Shown here one piece after another: positions 17,188-25,805 of a stretch of 37,585 nt of DNA. The translations under genes and the position numbers were made by a program. The stretch's first letter is position 1, and each line of letters opens with the position of its first letter. Below the pieces are notes generated by a model. It saw only the letters and a program-made list of their open reading frames with translations, had not been told where the DNA came from and did not search any database. This DNA is from Geminicoccaceae bacterium (GTDB taxonomy: Bacteria; Pseudomonadota; Alphaproteobacteria; Geminicoccales; Geminicoccaceae), in contig JAABSG010000004.1 in the NCBI GenBank assembly GCA_011390475.1, forward strand, positions 1 to 37,585, read 5' to 3'.

Positions 17188-18804
17188 ATGACCGAAATTC
17201 TTTCCGACCGGACCGCCTCCGCCCAGCTCGATGCCGCCCGGCACGACGACGCCGCAAGGACCGTCGCGCCGCACCAGGGTGGCGAGCCGGCGGCTCAGGC
17301 ACCGGCGTCGTCGCCCCCCTCCGGCGACGGCGCCGGCTGCCACAGCCAGGCCGAGAAGATGAAGGCCGAGGCGGCAGCCGCTGGCAAGAGCGAGACCCTC
17401 GAGCGCTATGCCGAGGACTATCCGGTGGGCCCGCACGACCAGCCGCAGAGCATGTGCCCGGCCTTCGGGTCCTTGCGTGTTGGTCTCCGGATGAAGCGCA
17501 CGGCCACGGTGCTCTCGGGTTCGGCCTGCTGCGTCTACGGCCTGACGTTCACCTCGCACTTCTATGGGGCCAGGCGGACCGTCGGCTACGTGCCGTTCAA
17601 TTCCGAGACCCTCGTTACCGGCAAGCTCTACGAGGATATCCGGGAAGCTGTGGTCAAGCTCGCCGATCCCGAGCTCTATGACGCCATCGTCGTCACCAAT
17701 CTCTGCGTGCCGACGGCTTCGGGGGTGCCGATCCAGAAGATCGCCAAAGAGATCAACGGCGTTCGCATCATCGCCATCGACGTGCCGGGCTTCGGCGTGC
17801 CGACCCATGCCGAGGCCAAGGACATCCTGGCTGGGGCCATGCTCGACTATGCCAGGAAGGAAGCCGAAAGCGGCCCCGTCCAGGCGCCCCGCGGCGGGCG
17901 ACAGGACAAGCCTACGGTCACGTTGCTCGGCGAGATGTTTCCGGCCGATCCGGTCGGCATCGGCATGATGCTCGAACCGCTGGGCCTCGCTGCGGGACCA
18001 GTGGTGCCGACCCGCGAGTGGCGTGAGCTGTATGCCGCGCTCGACAGCGGTGTGGTTGCCGCCATCCACCCCTTCTACACGGCCTCGATTCGCGTCTTCG
18101 AGCAGGCCGGCCGCAAGATCGTCGGCTCGGGTCCCGTCGGCCGTGACGGCACGGCGGCCTGGCTCGATGCCATCGGCGAGGCCTACGGCGTGGCCCAGGA
18201 CAAGGTCGATGCGGCCAAGAACCGGTTCCTGCCGGCGATCCAAGGGGCTTTGGCCGGTATGCCGATCAAAGGGCGGATCACGCTCTCGGGCTACGAGGGC
18301 TCGGAACTCCTGGTCGCCCGCCTCCTGGTCGAGAGCGGCGCCGACGTCCGCTATGTCGGCACCGCCTGCCCGAAGACGGCCTGGTCGAATGCCGATCGCG
18401 AATGGCTCGAGGCCAAAGGGGTCCAGGTCCAGTTCCGTGCTTCCCTGGAGCAGGATTTGGCGGCCATGGCGGAGTTCCAACCGGACCTCGCGATCGGTAC
18501 CACGCCTGTGGTGCAGAAGGCCAAGGAACTGGCGATCCCCGGGCTCTACTTCACCAACCTCATCTCGGCCCGGCCGCTGATGGGTCCGGCCGGTGCCGGC
18601 TCCTTGGCCCAGGTCGTCAACACGGCGATCGGCAACAAGAGCCGTTTCGACGAGATGAATGCCTTCTTCGACGGTGTCGGCGCCGGATTTTCGGCCGGGG
18701 TGTGGGAGGATCGGCCGGTGGATCGCTCGGAATTCCGGGAGCGGATGATGAAACGCGGTGCCAAAGCCACGGCCAAGACCGCATCCAAGCTGGCGGACTA
18801 CTGA
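17188..18804 (+). CDS. bchY: Chlorophyllide reductase subunit Y
   Basis: Nitrogenase-like subunit: [61 protein letters not shown]. Confidence 0.96.
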   Translation: MTEILSDRTASAQLDAARHDDAARTVAPHQGGEPAAQAPASSPPSGDGAGCHSQAEKMKAEAAAAGKSETLERYAEDYPVGPHDQPQSMCPAFGSLRVGLRMKRTATVLSGSACCVYGLTFTSHFYGARRTVGYVPFNSETLVTGKLYEDIREAVVKLADPELYDAIVVTNLCVPTASGVPIQKIAKEINGVRIIAIDVPGFGVPTHAEAKDILAGAMLDYARKEAESGPVQAPRGGRQDKPTVTLLGEMFPADPVGIGMMLEPLGLAAGPVVPTREWRELYAALDSGVVAAIHPFYTASIRVFEQAGRKIVGSGPVGRDGTAAWLDAIGEAYGVAQDKVDAAKNRFLPAIQGALAGMPIKGRITLSGYEGSELLVARLLVESGADVRYVGTACPKTAWSNADREWLEAKGVQVQFRASLEQDLAAMAEFQPDLAIGTTPVVQKAKELAIPGLYFTNLISARPLMGPAGAGSLAQVVNTAIGNKSRFDEMNAFFDGVGAGFSAGVWEDRPVDRSEFRERMMKRGAKATAKTASKLADY

Positions 18805-20261
18805 TGTTGGTCCTCGATCACGATCGGGCGGGCGGCTACTGGGGTGCGGTCTACGTCTTCACCGCCATCAAGGGCCTGCAGGTGATCATCGACGGCCCCG
18901 TGGGCTGCGAGAACCTGCCCGTCACTTCGGTCCTGCACTACACGGACGGCCTGCCGCCGCACGAACTCCCCATCGTCGTCACCGGTCTCGGCGAAGAAGA
19001 ACTCGGCCAGCACGGCACCGAAGGGGCGATGAAGCGGGCGCACCGCGCGCTCGACCCGCATCTGCCGTCGGTCGTGGTGACCGGCTCGATCGCCGAGATG
19101 ATCGGCGGCGGGGTGACGCCCGAAGGCCTCAACATCCTGCGCTTCCTGCCGCGGACCATCGACGAGGACCAGTGGCAGAGTGCGAACCGGGCGATGGCTT
19201 GGCTCTGGTCCGAGTTCGGGGCGATCAAGGGCCGGATGCCCAAGGAGAAGAGCCGGCCAGAGGGTGCCAAGCCGCGCGTCAACATCATCGGTCCGGCCTA
19301 CGGCACCTTCAACATGCCGTCCGATCTCCACGAGATCCGCCGTCTGGTCGAGGGCATCGGCGCCGAGATCAACATGGTCTTTCCGCTCGGCAGCCATCTG
19401 GCGGACATCCAGCGGCTGGTCGACGCCGACGTCAATGTCTGCATGTACCGCGAGTTCGGCCGGCTGCTCTGCGAGGCGCTCGACAAGCCCTACCTGCAGG
19501 CCCCCATCGGCCTCTTTTCGACCACCAAGTTCCTGCGGACCTTGGGCGATATGCTCGGTCTCGATCCCGAGCCCTTCATCGAGCGCGAGAAGCACACGAC
19601 GATCAAGCCGCTTTGGGATCTCTGGCGATCGGTGACCCAGGATTTCTACGGCACGGCGAGCTTCGCCATCGTCGCCAACGAAACCTACACCCGCGGTGTG
19701 CGGCACTTTCTCGAGGACGAACTGGGCTTTCCCTGCACCTTCGCCATCCCGCGCATCCCCGGGGCCAAGACCGACAACGCGGCGGTGCGCGAAGCGGTGC
19801 ACAAGCAAACGCCTCTGGTGCTCTTCGGCAGCTACAACGAGCGGATGTATCTGGCCGAGATCGGCAACCGCGCGATCTACATCCCGGCCTCGTTCCCCGG
19901 CGCCATCATTCGCCGGCACACCGGCACGCCGTTCATGGGTTATTCCGGGGCCACCTACATCGTCCAGGAAGTCTGCAACGCGCTCTTCGACGCGCTGTTC
20001 AACATCCTGCCGCTCGGCAGTGAGATGGACAAGGTCGAGGCCACGCCGACCCGGCTCGAGGAGCAGATCCCCTGGGACGACGAGGCCAAGGCTTATCTCG
20101 ACCGGCTGGTCGACGACTACCCCGTGCTGACCCGCATTTCGGCCGCCAAGCAGTTGCGTGACACGGTCGAGCGTCGGGCGCTCGAGGCTGGCGAAGGCCG
20201 GGTCACGGTGGCCCGGATGCGGACCTTGGGCACGGTTCGAGAGGCGGCGCCGGTGGCATGA
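18804..20261 (+). CDS. bchZ: Chlorophyllide reductase subunit Z
   Basis: [76 protein letters not shown]; overlaps bchY stop by 1 nt. Confidence 0.96.
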   Translation: MLVLDHDRAGGYWGAVYVFTAIKGLQVIIDGPVGCENLPVTSVLHYTDGLPPHELPIVVTGLGEEELGQHGTEGAMKRAHRALDPHLPSVVVTGSIAEMIGGGVTPEGLNILRFLPRTIDEDQWQSANRAMAWLWSEFGAIKGRMPKEKSRPEGAKPRVNIIGPAYGTFNMPSDLHEIRRLVEGIGAEINMVFPLGSHLADIQRLVDADVNVCMYREFGRLLCEALDKPYLQAPIGLFSTTKFLRTLGDMLGLDPEPFIEREKHTTIKPLWDLWRSVTQDFYGTASFAIVANETYTRGVRHFLEDELGFPCTFAIPRIPGAKTDNAAVREAVHKQTPLVLFGSYNERMYLAEIGNRAIYIPASFPGAIIRRHTGTPFMGYSGATYIVQEVCNALFDALFNILPLGSEMDKVEATPTRLEEQIPWDDEAKAYLDRLVDDYPVLTRISAAKQLRDTVERRALEAGEGRVTVARMRTLGTVREAAPVA

Positions 20262-20323
20262 CCAGGACCGTCCGTCTCGTTTCGACGTTTCTTCGCTTTT
20301 CCCTGACGGTGCGGGCGGCAATG

Positions 20324-20345
20324 CCGGCCGAGCGTCGCTCGCCGG
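20324..20345 (+). repeat. Hairpin upstream of pufQ
   Basis: CCGG(C)CGAGC-GTC-GCTCGCCGG, 9 bp with one bulged C. Confidence 0.45.
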
Positions 20346-20375
20346 GCCAGATGGTCCGGCGCTCAAAGAGAACAG

Positions 20376-20624
20376 GTGGCTGACATGGCAAATGCTAGCG
20401 CTTCGATGATCCAGATGCCGACGGATGTTCGCTCGGCCACGGCCAGGCAGTTCCGGCTCATCTACTTCGTGGGCTTCGCCTACTTTTTGATGGTCGCGGT
20501 CGCTCTGCGCTTTTTGCCGAAGAGCCGGCGGCCGTCCTTGCCGGGTCTTGCCGGTAACCGGTCGGTGATCGGCGAGGCCAGGGCGCTGACCAGCACCTTC
20601 ATCCCTTTCGCGTTTACCCGTTAG
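20376..20624 (+). CDS. pufQ: PufQ, bacteriochlorophyll / assembly-related protein
   Basis: Position between bchZ and pufB; RQFRLIYFVGFAYFLMVAVALRFLP single TM segment as in PufQ; GTG 20376 or ATG 20385 start. Confidence 0.85.
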   Translation: MADMANASASMIQMPTDVRSATARQFRLIYFVGFAYFLMVAVALRFLPKSRRPSLPGLAGNRSVIGEARALTSTFIPFAFTR

Positions 20625-20694
20625 GCGACGCGAAGACTGTCCGCTGGGGGAGGGGCTGGGGAGCCGGCGCCGCCATCGGACGGAAGAACCCCCG

Positions 20695-20713
20695 CCGCGC
20701 GGGATTTGCGCGG
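20695..20713 (+). repeat. Hairpin between pufQ and pufB
   Basis: CCGCGC-GGGATTT-GCGCGG, 6 bp stem. Confidence 0.45.
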
Positions 20714-20749
20714 TAACGGCCCAAAAGGCCAACAGCCGGAGTAAACGAT

Positions 20750-20980
20750 ATGGCTGCGGAAATGGAAAAGCAGGGCGGTCTCGCCGGCCTGACCGAGGAT
20801 GAGGCGAAGGAGTTCCACAAGATCTTCGTCCAGAGCTTCATCATCTTCACGGCTGTGGCCGTGGTAGCCCACATTCTCGCCTGGGCCTGGCGCCCCTGGC
20901 TGCCGCCAGAAGGCGGTTGGCAGGCCGCGTTGAATGGAGTGCAGGATACGGCACTCCAGACCATCACCTTCCTCGTTTAA
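20750..20980 (+). CDS. pufB: Light-harvesting 1 beta subunit, with C-terminal extension
   Basis: [38 protein letters not shown] is LH1 beta; about 26 further residues follow RPW. Confidence 0.95.
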   Translation: MAAEMEKQGGLAGLTEDEAKEFHKIFVQSFIIFTAVAVVAHILAWAWRPWLPPEGGWQAALNGVQDTALQTITFLV

Positions 20981-20991
20981 AGGAGCGACCC

Positions 20992-21198
20992 ATGGAAATG
21001 TGGCGCGTTTGGCAGCTCTTCGACCCGCGGCGTACGCTGGTCGCCCTCGCTGTCTTCCTCATGACGCTGGCGTTGCTGATTCACTTCATCCTGCTCAGCA
21101 CCGACCGGTTCAACTGGTTGGCTGGCCCGGCTGCCAGCGTCGAGCCGGTGGCCACCGTGGCGTCGGTCGAGCCGACCCACCGGGGCTTCATCGTCTAG
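20992..21198 (+). CDS. pufA: Light-harvesting 1 alpha subunit
   Basis: [43 protein letters not shown] is LH1 alpha; good RBS AAAGGAGCGACCC. Confidence 0.95.
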   Translation: MEMWRVWQLFDPRRTLVALAVFLMTLALLIHFILLSTDRFNWLAGPAASVEPVATVASVEPTHRGFIV

Positions 21199-21263
21199 TC
21201 GCATGCGACAGCGGCAGCGGACTCGGGTCGGGCTTGGTCGTCCGTGCGGGTCCGTTGCCGGAG

Positions 21264-21312
21264 CCGCCCAGCCCCGGTGCCGCCTCACGTTGCGGCACCG
21301 GGGAGGTGGCGG
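21264..21312 (+). promoter_or_regulatory. Large pufA-pufL intercistronic hairpin (mRNA processing/stability element)
   Basis: Perfect 12-bp stem CCCCGGTGCCGC-CTCACGTT-GCGGCACCGGGG (21272-21303) plus outer CCGCC/GGCGG pairing (21264-21268 with 21308-21312). Confidence 0.8.
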
Positions 21313-21348
21313 GGACGTGGTCCGGGCCTCCCGATCGGAGCGAAGAAA

Positions 21349-22173
21349 ATGGCCTTGTTGAACTTTGAACGAAAATACCGCGTGCGCGGTGGGACGCTGA
21401 TCGGCGGAGATCTCTTCGATTTCTGGGTCGGGCCCTTTTATGTCGGATTCTTCGGGGTCACGACGATCTTCTTCTCGGCTCTGGGCACCGCCTTGATCCT
21501 CTGGGGTGCAGCCCTCGGGCCCACCTGGAACGTCTGGCAGATCAACATCGCCCCGCCGGATCTCTCCTACGGCCTCGCCTTTGCGCCCCTGGCAGAAGGT
21601 GGATTGTGGCAGTTGATCACGATCTGCGCGATCGGCGCCTTCGTCTCGTGGGCACTCAGACAGGTCGAGATCAGCCGGAAACTGGGCATGGGGCTCCACA
21701 TCCCCTTCGCCTTCAGCGTCGCGATCTTCGCCTATATCACGCTCGTCGTCTTCCGGCCGGTGCTGATGGGCGCTTGGGGGCACGGCTTTCCCTACGGCAT
21801 CTTCAGCCATCTCGATTGGGTGTCGAACGTCGGCTACCAGTACCTGCACTTTCACTACAACCCCGCGCACATGCTCGCCGTGAGCTTCTTCTTCACGACG
21901 ACGCTGGCGCTGTCGCTGCACGGTGCCCTGATCCTCTCGGTGACCAACCCGCCCAAGGGCGAGAAGGTGAAGACGCCGGAGTACGAGGACACTTTCTTCC
22001 GTGACACCATCGGCTACTCGATCGGTTCGCTCGGCATCCACCGGCTCGGCCTTTTCCTGGCGCTCAATGCCGGCTTCTGGAGTGCCGTCTGCATCATCAT
22101 CAGTGGCCCATTCTGGACCCGCGGCTGGCCCGAATGGTGGAACTGGTGGCTCGATCTGCCGATCTGGCGCTGA
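21349..22173 (+). CDS. pufL: Photosynthetic reaction centre L subunit
   Basis: [37 protein letters not shown]...[16 protein letters not shown]...LHGALILS...[17 protein letters not shown]. Confidence 0.98.
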   Translation: MALLNFERKYRVRGGTLIGGDLFDFWVGPFYVGFFGVTTIFFSALGTALILWGAALGPTWNVWQINIAPPDLSYGLAFAPLAEGGLWQLITICAIGAFVSWALRQVEISRKLGMGLHIPFAFSVAIFAYITLVVFRPVLMGAWGHGFPYGIFSHLDWVSNVGYQYLHFHYNPAHMLAVSFFFTTTLALSLHGALILSVTNPPKGEKVKTPEYEDTFFRDTIGYSIGSLGIHRLGLFLALNAGFWSAVCIIISGPFWTRGWPEWWNWWLDLPIWR

Positions 22174-22190
22174 GGGGTGGAGGAACACCG

Positions 22191-23177
22191 ATGATCAACA
22201 TGGAATACCAAAACATCTTCACCCAGGTCCAGGTGCGCCCGAAGCAGCCGGAGGTCGGTCCCGACCTCCCCGCCCAGGACGACCCGCGCACCGGCACCGG
22301 CTTCTTCGTCTACTGGTACGGAAAGCTCGGCAATGCCCAGATCGGCCCGATCTATCTCGGCTGGCTCGGTATCATCTCGATCGTCTGCTTCATCGTCGCC
22401 TTCGAGATCATCGGGCTCAACATGTGGGCTTCGGTCGGCTGGGATCCGATCCAGTTCGTCCGCCAGCTCTTCTGGCTCGCTCTCGAGCCGCCAGCAGCCG
22501 AGTATGGCCTCAGCATTCCGCCCTTGAACGAGGGGGGCTGGTGGCTGATCGCCGGCTTCTTCCTGACCACCTCGATCCTTCTCTGGTGGCTCAGGACCTA
22601 CCGCCGCGCCCGGGCCCTGGGCCTCGGCACGCACGTCGCCTGGGCCTTCGCGTCCGCCATCTTCCTCTATCTGGTTCTGGGCTTCATCCGCCCCGTCCTG
22701 ATGGGCAGCTGGTCGGAAGCGGTGCCGTTCGGGATCTTCCCGCACCTCGACTGGACCGCGGCGTTCTCGATCCGTTACGGCAACCTCTTCTACAACCCGT
22801 TCCACGCTCTTTCGATCGCCTTCCTCTACGGCTCGACCCTCCTGTTCGCGATGCATGGCGCCACCATCCTCGCGGTCAGCCGGTTCGGTGGTGAGCGGGA
22901 GATCGAGCAGATCACCGATCGTGGCACGGCATCCGAGCGCGCCGCCCTCTTTTGGCGCTGGACGATGGGCTTTAACGCCACGACCGAATCGATCCATCGC
23001 TGGGCCTGGTGGTTCGCCGTGCTGACGACGCTGACCGGTGGGATCGGCATCCTTCTGACCGGAACCGTGGTCGACAACTGGTACTTGTGGGCGGTGAAGC
23101 ACCAATTCGCGCCGATGTACCCGAACGTCTTCCCCGAGACGGTCGACCCGGCCCTGCTCACGGGAGGCATGCAATGA
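22191..23177 (+). CDS. pufM: Photosynthetic reaction centre M subunit
   Basis: [74 protein letters not shown]; Fe and special-pair ligands conserved. Confidence 0.98.
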   Translation: MINMEYQNIFTQVQVRPKQPEVGPDLPAQDDPRTGTGFFVYWYGKLGNAQIGPIYLGWLGIISIVCFIVAFEIIGLNMWASVGWDPIQFVRQLFWLALEPPAAEYGLSIPPLNEGGWWLIAGFFLTTSILLWWLRTYRRARALGLGTHVAWAFASAIFLYLVLGFIRPVLMGSWSEAVPFGIFPHLDWTAAFSIRYGNLFYNPFHALSIAFLYGSTLLFAMHGATILAVSRFGGEREIEQITDRGTASERAALFWRWTMGFNATTESIHRWAWWFAVLTTLTGGIGILLTGTVVDNWYLWAVKHQFAPMYPNVFPETVDPALLTGGMQ

Positions 23178-24304
23178 ATATCGGCATCGGCGGTGCTGCC
23201 GCCATCGTCGTCGGATCTCTCTTGGGCGTTGCGGTGCTGGTGGGGCCCGGCTGGGATGTGCCACCCATCGAGGCCGAGCAGATCGGCTGGCGCGGGGTGG
23301 CGATGGAGAAGGTGGTCAACCCGCGCACCCGGGCGAAGCTGGTCGACGCCAGCCAAATGCCGGAGGCAGTTTGGCCTTACGAGGAATCGCCCGAGGGTAC
23401 GCCCTTGGCCTCGGAGATCTACGAGAACGTCCCGGTGCTCGGTCACCTGCCCGTCGATCAGTTCGACCGGCTGATGGCGCAGATCACCGAGTGGGTCTCG
23501 CCGATCACGGACGACCCGCAGGAAGGTCCGCTCGAGCAAGGCTGCAACTACTGCCACAACCCGGAGAACCTCGCCGAGGACTCGGTCTATACCAAGATCG
23601 TGTCGCGGCGGATGATCCAGATGACCCAGGCCATCAACACCGACTGGGACGCGCATGTCGGTAACACCGGCGTCAATTGCTACACGTGTCACCGTGGGTT
23701 GAACGTGCCGCAGGAGATCTGGTTCACGCAGGACCAGCCGATGCGTGGGATGGCCGGCTTTCGGGCCGGACAGAACGAGCCCGGCATCGCTTCGGCATCG
23801 CTGCCTGGTGATCCGTTCACGCCCTTTCTGCTCGACGACCAGGATATTCGCGTGATCGGCAACAATGCCCTGCCGCCGGCGTCCGGACCAGTGATCGGCA
23901 CGAAAGTGACCGAGTACACCTACAGTCTGATGAACCATATGTCGGAAGGCTTGGGCGTGAACTGCACCTTCTGCCACAACAGCCGGCAGTTCCAGGGCTG
24001 GGAGGGGGCGCCGCCACAGCGGATGACTGCCTGGCACGGCATTCGCATGACCCGTGCGCTCAACGTCGACTACCTGGCACCCTTGGGTCCGGAGTATCCT
24101 GACTATCGCTTGGGCGAACTCGGCGATGCGCCCAAGACCAACTGCGCCACGTGTCACCTCGGCTTGAACCTGCCGCTCAATGGCGCGCCGGCTTACCTCG
24201 AGTTCCCGTCGCTCGGTCCGGCCGGGCTGGCGCCGGTTGCCGCAGATGGGGCACCGCAGGCGGCATTGCTGCTGCCGGAGATCGACGGCGTGGTTATCGA
24301 CTGA
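23174..24304 (+). CDS. pufC: Reaction-centre-bound tetraheme cytochrome c subunit
   Basis: Four CXXCH motifs (CNYCH, CYTCH, CTFCH, CATCH) with conserved Met-containing helices ([37 protein letters not shown]); 4-nt overlap with pufM. Confidence 0.95.
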   Translation: MNIGIGGAAAIVVGSLLGVAVLVGPGWDVPPIEAEQIGWRGVAMEKVVNPRTRAKLVDASQMPEAVWPYEESPEGTPLASEIYENVPVLGHLPVDQFDRLMAQITEWVSPITDDPQEGPLEQGCNYCHNPENLAEDSVYTKIVSRRMIQMTQAINTDWDAHVGNTGVNCYTCHRGLNVPQEIWFTQDQPMRGMAGFRAGQNEPGIASASLPGDPFTPFLLDDQDIRVIGNNALPPASGPVIGTKVTEYTYSLMNHMSEGLGVNCTFCHNSRQFQGWEGAPPQRMTAWHGIRMTRALNVDYLAPLGPEYPDYRLGELGDAPKTNCATCHLGLNLPLNGAPAYLEFPSLGPAGLAPVAADGAPQAALLLPEIDGVVID

Positions 24305-24369
24305 TCGTCTCGAAGATGCAGGGGGTGCGTCCTTCCGATTAGGGGGGCGGGCGCGCCGCCGGCTGGCTA

Positions 24370-24401
24370 GCGGCCTCGGGTGGGGAACCATCCGGGGCCG
24401 C
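24370..24401 (+). terminator. Hairpin downstream of pufC (terminator or 3' mRNA stabiliser)
   Basis: GCGGCCTCGGGTGG-GGAA-CCATCCGGGGCCGC: 14-bp stem (two G-U pairs) capped by a GNRA tetraloop; no long U tract follows. Confidence 0.65.
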
Positions 24402-24547
24402 GCGGGTTTCAAGTGTGCACTTTGCGGCTCGGCTTGACATCCCGACGATGCTGCGACTTTCTCGATAATGTCGAACACGCGGCGTGGCCGGTCGTTCGTT
24501 CTCTGACGTTCGACACGGCTCTCACGTTCAACATGGGTGAAGCTCAG

Positions 24548-24979
24548 ATGACACGTTTCGTTTCCGCCTTCGCGCTCGCACCAGTGGCGGCTCTTGGTTT
24601 GATTGCGGGGGGCTTGCTGGGCAGCAGTCCGGCTGTGGCCGAGTACGACAACCCGACCATGGGCGACACGCCGTGTGTGGTCTTGTCACGCTATATCGGC
24701 GATGAGCCGACGAGACGGCGGACGGTCGGCGGCACCACGATGCATCGGGCCGAGGTCGGGATCGCCAATATCTGCGGTCGGAGCGTCGAGGTGTCGCTCT
24801 GCGTCGGCTATGCGGAGCCGGTCGATGGGGTGGAAGAAAGTTGCTTGAGCGGCTTTCTCCGTCCCTGGAGCAGCACCGAGATCCACACGGTCGAGGCGCC
24901 GGTCCAGCTCGCCGGACCGGAGATCGAGTGGCGCTGGGTCCGTGGCACTACCGGGGGCACCAGCGAGGTCGGCATGTAG
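24548..24979 (+). CDS. Uncharacterised exported protein with four cysteines
   Basis: MTRFVSAFALAPVAALGLIAGGLLGSSPAVAEYDNP signal peptide; mature part has C at PCVVL, NICGR, SLCVG, ESCLS. Confidence 0.6.
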   Translation: MTRFVSAFALAPVAALGLIAGGLLGSSPAVAEYDNPTMGDTPCVVLSRYIGDEPTRRRTVGGTTMHRAEVGIANICGRSVEVSLCVGYAEPVDGVEESCLSGFLRPWSSTEIHTVEAPVQLAGPEIEWRWVRGTTGGTSEVGM

Positions 24980-24998
24980 CCTCGGCCCGAGATCGGGT

Positions 24999-25598
24999 CT
25001 ACCAGTCGAGCTCGAACACGCAGGCGGCGTCGCCCAAGGCCTCGCAGGTCACCTCGCGAGCCTTGGCCTCGGGGTTGATCAGCGCGCGAAACAGCGCCTC
25101 GAAGGTCCCGGCATAAAAGTCGCATGCCGGCAGTTCGCTTTTCAGACCGCGGCAGAGTGGGTTGTGCGTGATGCCGAGGCGCGCCGGGCGGCCGTAGACG
25201 GCGCAGAAGGCGCCGCTACCGGCGAAGGTCCAGGAATTGCGTTCGATTGCCCGGAGCAAGAGGCGGACGGAGATGGGTTTCGGCAGCCGGCGCAATAGCC
25301 ATTGTGCCGGCTTGGGGATGCGCCGCTCGAGCAGGTAGGAGGCGGTGCGTCGGCCGGCGGCCCGGGCGAGAGCCTGCGCACAGGCGGCGCCGAACTGGCG
25401 GCGGAGTGTCGCGTGGAGTGCCCGAACCTCCTGCTCGTCGACCATCTCTTCGGGCATCGCATCGAGATAATGCGCCATGCCCGCGGCCTCGAACAGCCGC
25501 TGCACCGGTGCAGCGCCGACACGGTCGCCGAGCACCGCCGCGAGTTGACTGATGGCATTGGGGCCGATTCGGCCGAGAGACCCCGCAGCTTCCTGCAT
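24999..25598 (-). CDS. bchJ: BchJ, V4R-domain protein of bacteriochlorophyll synthesis
   Basis: ISQLAAVLGDRVGAAPVQRLFEAAGMAHYLDAMPEEMVDEQEVRALHATLRRQFG...FYAGTFEALFRALINPEAKAREVTCEALGDAACVFEL (V4R signature). Confidence 0.88.
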   Translation of the reverse strand: MQEAAGSLGRIGPNAISQLAAVLGDRVGAAPVQRLFEAAGMAHYLDAMPEEMVDEQEVRALHATLRRQFGAACAQALARAAGRRTASYLLERRIPKPAQWLLRRLPKPISVRLLLRAIERNSWTFAGSGAFCAVYGRPARLGITHNPLCRGLKSELPACDFYAGTFEALFRALINPEAKAREVTCEALGDAACVFELDW

Positions 25599-25686
25599 CG
25601 CCTACTTCCCCCGAGGTATCGCGAAAGACGAGCCGGCGCCAGCCGCCCGACACGCCAATAAATGCCGAAATGAAGCTAGCGGTTCA

Positions 25687-25700
25687 TTGATCGAAATCAA
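25687..25700. promoter_or_regulatory. FNR/FnrL/FixK-type box upstream of bchJ
   Basis: Perfect palindromic consensus TTGAT-CGAA-ATCAA; a TTTATT hexamer (minus strand, 25657-25662) lies 34 bp downstream centre-to-centre. Confidence 0.7.
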
Positions 25701-25720
25701 GGAGTGCTGCTGAAAAACCC

Positions 25721-25757
25721 TGAAAAAACAAGGCGGGCCGCCAGTTGTCGCCGGCGG
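25721..25757 (-). terminator. Possible hemA terminator
   Basis: On the minus strand a CCGCC...GGCGG stem (25738-25757 +coordinates) followed by TTGTTTTTTCA. Confidence 0.4.
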
Positions 25758-25805
25758 GCCGGAGGATGAGGGAACCAGCCCCGCGAGCGGGTTCGGCTGT
25801 CTTGA

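Noticed and set aside
18798-20732. 644-aa minus-strand ORF opposite bchZ/pufQ
   Set aside because: Antisense to clear BchZ and PufQ; no recognisable motifs.
23178-24304. pufX
   Set aside because: The ORF after pufM encodes the tetraheme cytochrome PufC; no PufX-like small membrane protein seen.
24434-24469. TTGACA ... GATAAT as promoter of the secreted-protein gene
   Set aside because: Spacer is 24 nt, too long for a standard sigma-70 promoter; left unannotated pending transcript mapping.
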